A stretch of 64,000 nucleotides of DNA, taken from contig CP128857.1 in assembly GCA_030388725.1 (NCBI GenBank), positions 558,001 to 622,000 of the forward strand, given 5' to 3'. Source of the DNA: Prodigiosinella aquatilis (GTDB lineage: Bacteria > Pseudomonadota > Gammaproteobacteria > Enterobacterales > Enterobacteriaceae). The notes below the pieces were generated by a model that ran no database searches, was not told where the DNA came from, and saw nothing but the letters and a program-made list of their open reading frames with translations. Shown piece after piece: positions 61,873-64,000 of the stretch (positions are counted from its first letter, which is position 1; every line of letters starts with the position of its first letter). Position numbers and translations under genes: made by a program.

Positions 61873-63324
61873 ATGCAAACGTTAAATCGCCGTGATTTTC
61901 CTGGGCGTCATCACCCTGATCGCGTCATTCAATTTGGTGAAGGCAATTTCCTTCGCGCTTTTATCGATTGGCAACTGGACTTGTTAAACGAACATACTGA
62001 TTTGGATGCGGGTGTTGTGGTTGTTCGTCCGATAGACACTGATTTCCCACCTGCTCTTGATACTCAGGATGGTCTGTATACCACGATTATCCGTGGGCTT
62101 AACGAACAAGGGGACGCGGTACGTGAACCGCGGCTGATTCGTTCTGTTAATCGTGAAATTAATGTTTACCGCCAATTCGATGAATATCTGGCGTTGGCGC
62201 ATGATGCTAACATTCGTTTTGTTTTCTCTAATACGACAGAAGCAGGTATTAGCTATCACGCTGAAGACCGTCTTACCGATACGCCACCTGCCAGCTTCCC
62301 GGCCAAACTGACTCGGTTGCTGTATGAGCGCTTCAACCATTTTGCCGGAGCAGCGGACAAAGGCTGGATATTACTGCCGTGTGAATTGATCGATTACAAC
62401 GGTGTAGCACTGAAAGAGCTGGTATTGCGTTATGCCAAGCAGTGGGATCTGCCAGCGGCGTTCACTGTCTGGCTGAATGAACATAATACGTTCTGCTCTA
62501 CGCTCGTCGACCGTATCGTCACCGGTTATCCGCGAGCCGAAGTCGAGGCGCTGCAACAGGAACTGGGTTATCAGGATACATTCCTGGATACTGCCGAATA
62601 TTTTTATCTGTTTGTAATTCAGGGACCACAGTGGTTGGCGGAAGAACTACGCCTTAATAAACTGAACCTGAATGTACGTATCGTAGATGACATCAAACCC
62701 TACAAAGAACGTAAGGTGGCGATTCTCAATGGTGCTCATACAGCGCTGGTACCGGTTGCGTTTCTGGCGGGCCTGGATACTGTTGGTGAGGCCATGAATG
62801 ATGCCCAGATTAGTAAATTTGTGGAAAGAACCATTGCCGAAGAAATTGTCCCGGTACTGGATTTACCGCACGACGAATTGATGTCGTTTGCCCAAGCGGT
62901 ATTAAGCCGATTCAGAAACCCGTTTATTCAGCATCAGTTGTTGTCTATTGCCCTGAACGGCATGACAAAATTCCGTACCCGTATCCTGCCGCAATTGCTG
63001 GCCTACCGTGAGCGTAACGGAGAGTTGCCGCATCGTCTTACTTTTGCTCTGGCGGCGTTGATCGCTTTTTACCGTGGCGAGCGTAACGGAGAGAGTTACC
63101 CATTACAGGATGATGCGCAGTGGCTGGAACATTATCAGGCGCTATGGAGTGGCGTAAAAGACAATACTACTACCTTGGCACAAGTGGTTACTGCGGTATT
63201 AGGTAATGCTCAACATTGGGAACAGGACCTGATTAATGTGCCGAGACTGGTGGAGCAGGTGACTGAACAACTGCAATCTATCGTTGAACGCGGTATGCGT
63301 GCGGCGCTAGAGAGTTACTGCTAA
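61873..63324 (+). CDS. uxaB: tagaturonate reductase (altronate oxidoreductase)
   Basis: It reduces D-tagaturonate to D-altronate with NADH. The product has exactly 483 residues, as in E. coli. VIQFGEGNFLRAFIDWQLD near residue 18 is the dinucleotide-binding region; KPYKERKVAILNGAHT holds the catalytic lysines and the NGAHT motif of the mannitol dehydrogenase family. ATG 61873 has GAGGT 10 bases upstream; the longer frame is unsupported. It is 115 bases after uxaC. Confidence 0.96.
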   Translation: MQTLNRRDFPGRHHPDRVIQFGEGNFLRAFIDWQLDLLNEHTDLDAGVVVVRPIDTDFPPALDTQDGLYTTIIRGLNEQGDAVREPRLIRSVNREINVYRQFDEYLALAHDANIRFVFSNTTEAGISYHAEDRLTDTPPASFPAKLTRLLYERFNHFAGAADKGWILLPCELIDYNGVALKELVLRYAKQWDLPAAFTVWLNEHNTFCSTLVDRIVTGYPRAEVEALQQELGYQDTFLDTAEYFYLFVIQGPQWLAEELRLNKLNLNVRIVDDIKPYKERKVAILNGAHTALVPVAFLAGLDTVGEAMNDAQISKFVERTIAEEIVPVLDLPHDELMSFAQAVLSRFRNPFIQHQLLSIALNGMTKFRTRILPQLLAYRERNGELPHRLTFALAALIAFYRGERNGESYPLQDDAQWLEHYQALWSGVKDNTTTLAQVVTAVLGNAQHWEQDLINVPRLVEQVTEQLQSIVERGMRAALESYC

Positions 63325-63341
63325 TCGCAAAAGGCTTATCC

Positions 63342-64000
63342 ATGCAAAGCATCATTAAAATTCACTCTTTGGACAATGTTGCCGTAGCCTTGCGCGATTT
63401 GGCGCAGGATGAAACGGTAACGATTGATGATATCACCTTAACGTTGGCACAGCCCGTTTCACGCGGACATAAGTTTGCGTTGGTCACCATTATGCCGGGG
63501 GAGATGATTATTAAATATGGGTTGCCCATCGGTCATGCATTGGTCGCTATTGCTCCCGGTGAGCACATCCATTCGCAAAATGCCAAGACTAACCTGAGCG
63601 ATCTGGATGAATACCAGTATCAACCGGAGGTTATCTCTCTGCCGGCACAGATGGATGACCGTGAGGTACAGATTTATCGCCGCAAAAATGGGGGGGTCGG
63701 TATTCGTAATGAATTGTGGATCCTACCTACTGTTGGGTGTGTGAATGGTATTGCCCGCCAGATTCAGCAGCGTTTTCTGAAAGAAACAAATGATGCTCAG
63801 GGGATTGATGGTGTCTATCTGTTCAGCCATCCGTTTGGCTGTTCACAATTGGGGCAGGATCATGAAAACACCCGCACCATGTTGCAGAACATGGTACGTC
63901 ATCCGAATGCTGGTGCGGTATTGGTCATCGGTCTGGGTTGCGAAAATAATCAAGTTGATACTTTTCGTACCACGTTGGGTGAATATGATGCAGAGCGCGT
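63342..64000 (+). CDS. uxaA: altronate dehydratase (partial, runs off the window)
   Basis: It dehydrates D-altronate to 2-keto-3-deoxygluconate. About 219 residues are visible: the N-terminal SAF domain with RGHKFALVTI and GLPIGHALVAIAPGEHIH, then NELWILPTVGCVNGIARQI, HPFGCSQLG and MLQNMVRHPNAGAVLVIGLG. ATG 63342 lies 8 bases after AAGG and 17 bases after uxaB, so the genes form one operon. The C-terminal half is beyond position 64000. Confidence 0.96.
   Translation, partial: MQSIIKIHSLDNVAVALRDLAQDETVTIDDITLTLAQPVSRGHKFALVTIMPGEMIIKYGLPIGHALVAIAPGEHIHSQNAKTNLSDLDEYQYQPEVISLPAQMDDREVQIYRRKNGGVGIRNELWILPTVGCVNGIARQIQQRFLKETNDAQGIDGVYLFSHPFGCSQLGQDHENTRTMLQNMVRHPNAGAVLVIGLGCENNQVDTFRTTLGEYDAER

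Noticed and set aside
1..64000. CRISPR arrays, rRNA genes or complete insertion sequences
   Set aside because: No regularly spaced repeat array, rRNA signature or transposase frame was seen. The only mobile remnants are the two integrase fragments and the palindromic repeats.

Overview
The window is a chromosomal segment of an enterobacterium. Conserved blocks in Escherichia-like order (yjdC-dsbD-cutA-dcuA-aspA-fxsA-groESL, ubiCA, plsB/dgkA, lexA, zur, the yqjA-mzrA-yqjDEKFG set) lie next to a galacturonate locus (exuR, exuT, uxaCBA). With an ERIC repeat and moderate G+C, this suggests a plant-associated member of the Pectobacteriaceae (Pectobacterium, Brenneria, Dickeya or Musicola type). 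The genus call is inference from gene content and codon style; no search was run.

Layout. 0-5.4 kb: prfC, osmY, a YjjV-type metallo-hydrolase and a NupC-family transporter. 5.5-9.6 kb: an accessory group made of an EntD-like phosphopantetheinyl transferase and a DltE-like reductase, facing an alpha-oxoamine synthase and a Bcr/CflA efflux pump; this looks like a small orphan biosynthesis/export locus. 10.1-11.8 kb: a chemoreceptor followed by a large palindromic MITE-like repeat. 12.1-21.3 kb: a complete branched-chain-amino-acid-type ABC importer, a divergent GntR regulator, an ERIC element, then a translationally coupled set (VOC protein, M20 amidohydrolase, pyrroline-5-carboxylate reductase family protein), probably one uptake-and-catabolism unit of unknown substrate. 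21.5-25.2 kb: anaerobic sulfite reductase asrABC plus a siroheme-pathway methyltransferase. 25.7-32.9 kb: a G+C-richer acetoin catabolism block (acoR, acoXABC and a lipoate ligase homologue) with a clear sigma-54 promoter. 32.9-35.9 kb: gene debris. Remnants of two butanediol/acetoin dehydrogenase genes are fused to a truncated P4-type integrase, followed by an intact Fic gene and a second broken integrase abutting tRNA-Phe; this is a decayed, probably tandem, integration site. 36-57 kb: conserved core genes. 57.5-64 kb: exuR and exuT on the minus strand and uxaC, uxaB and uxaA (cut by the window edge) on the plus strand, with palindromic ExuR-type operators.

Most of the window is standard core genome. 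The least explained parts are the oxoamine synthase locus, the ABC/GntR/VOC/M20/P5CR locus with its 12-bp-phased direct repeats, a 42-residue peptide gene with a strong ribosome site upstream of acoR, and the variant Fic protein inside the tRNA-Phe scar. Many starts were moved inward from the longest open frame on the basis of ribosome-binding sites and known family N-termini; these choices are stated per gene.
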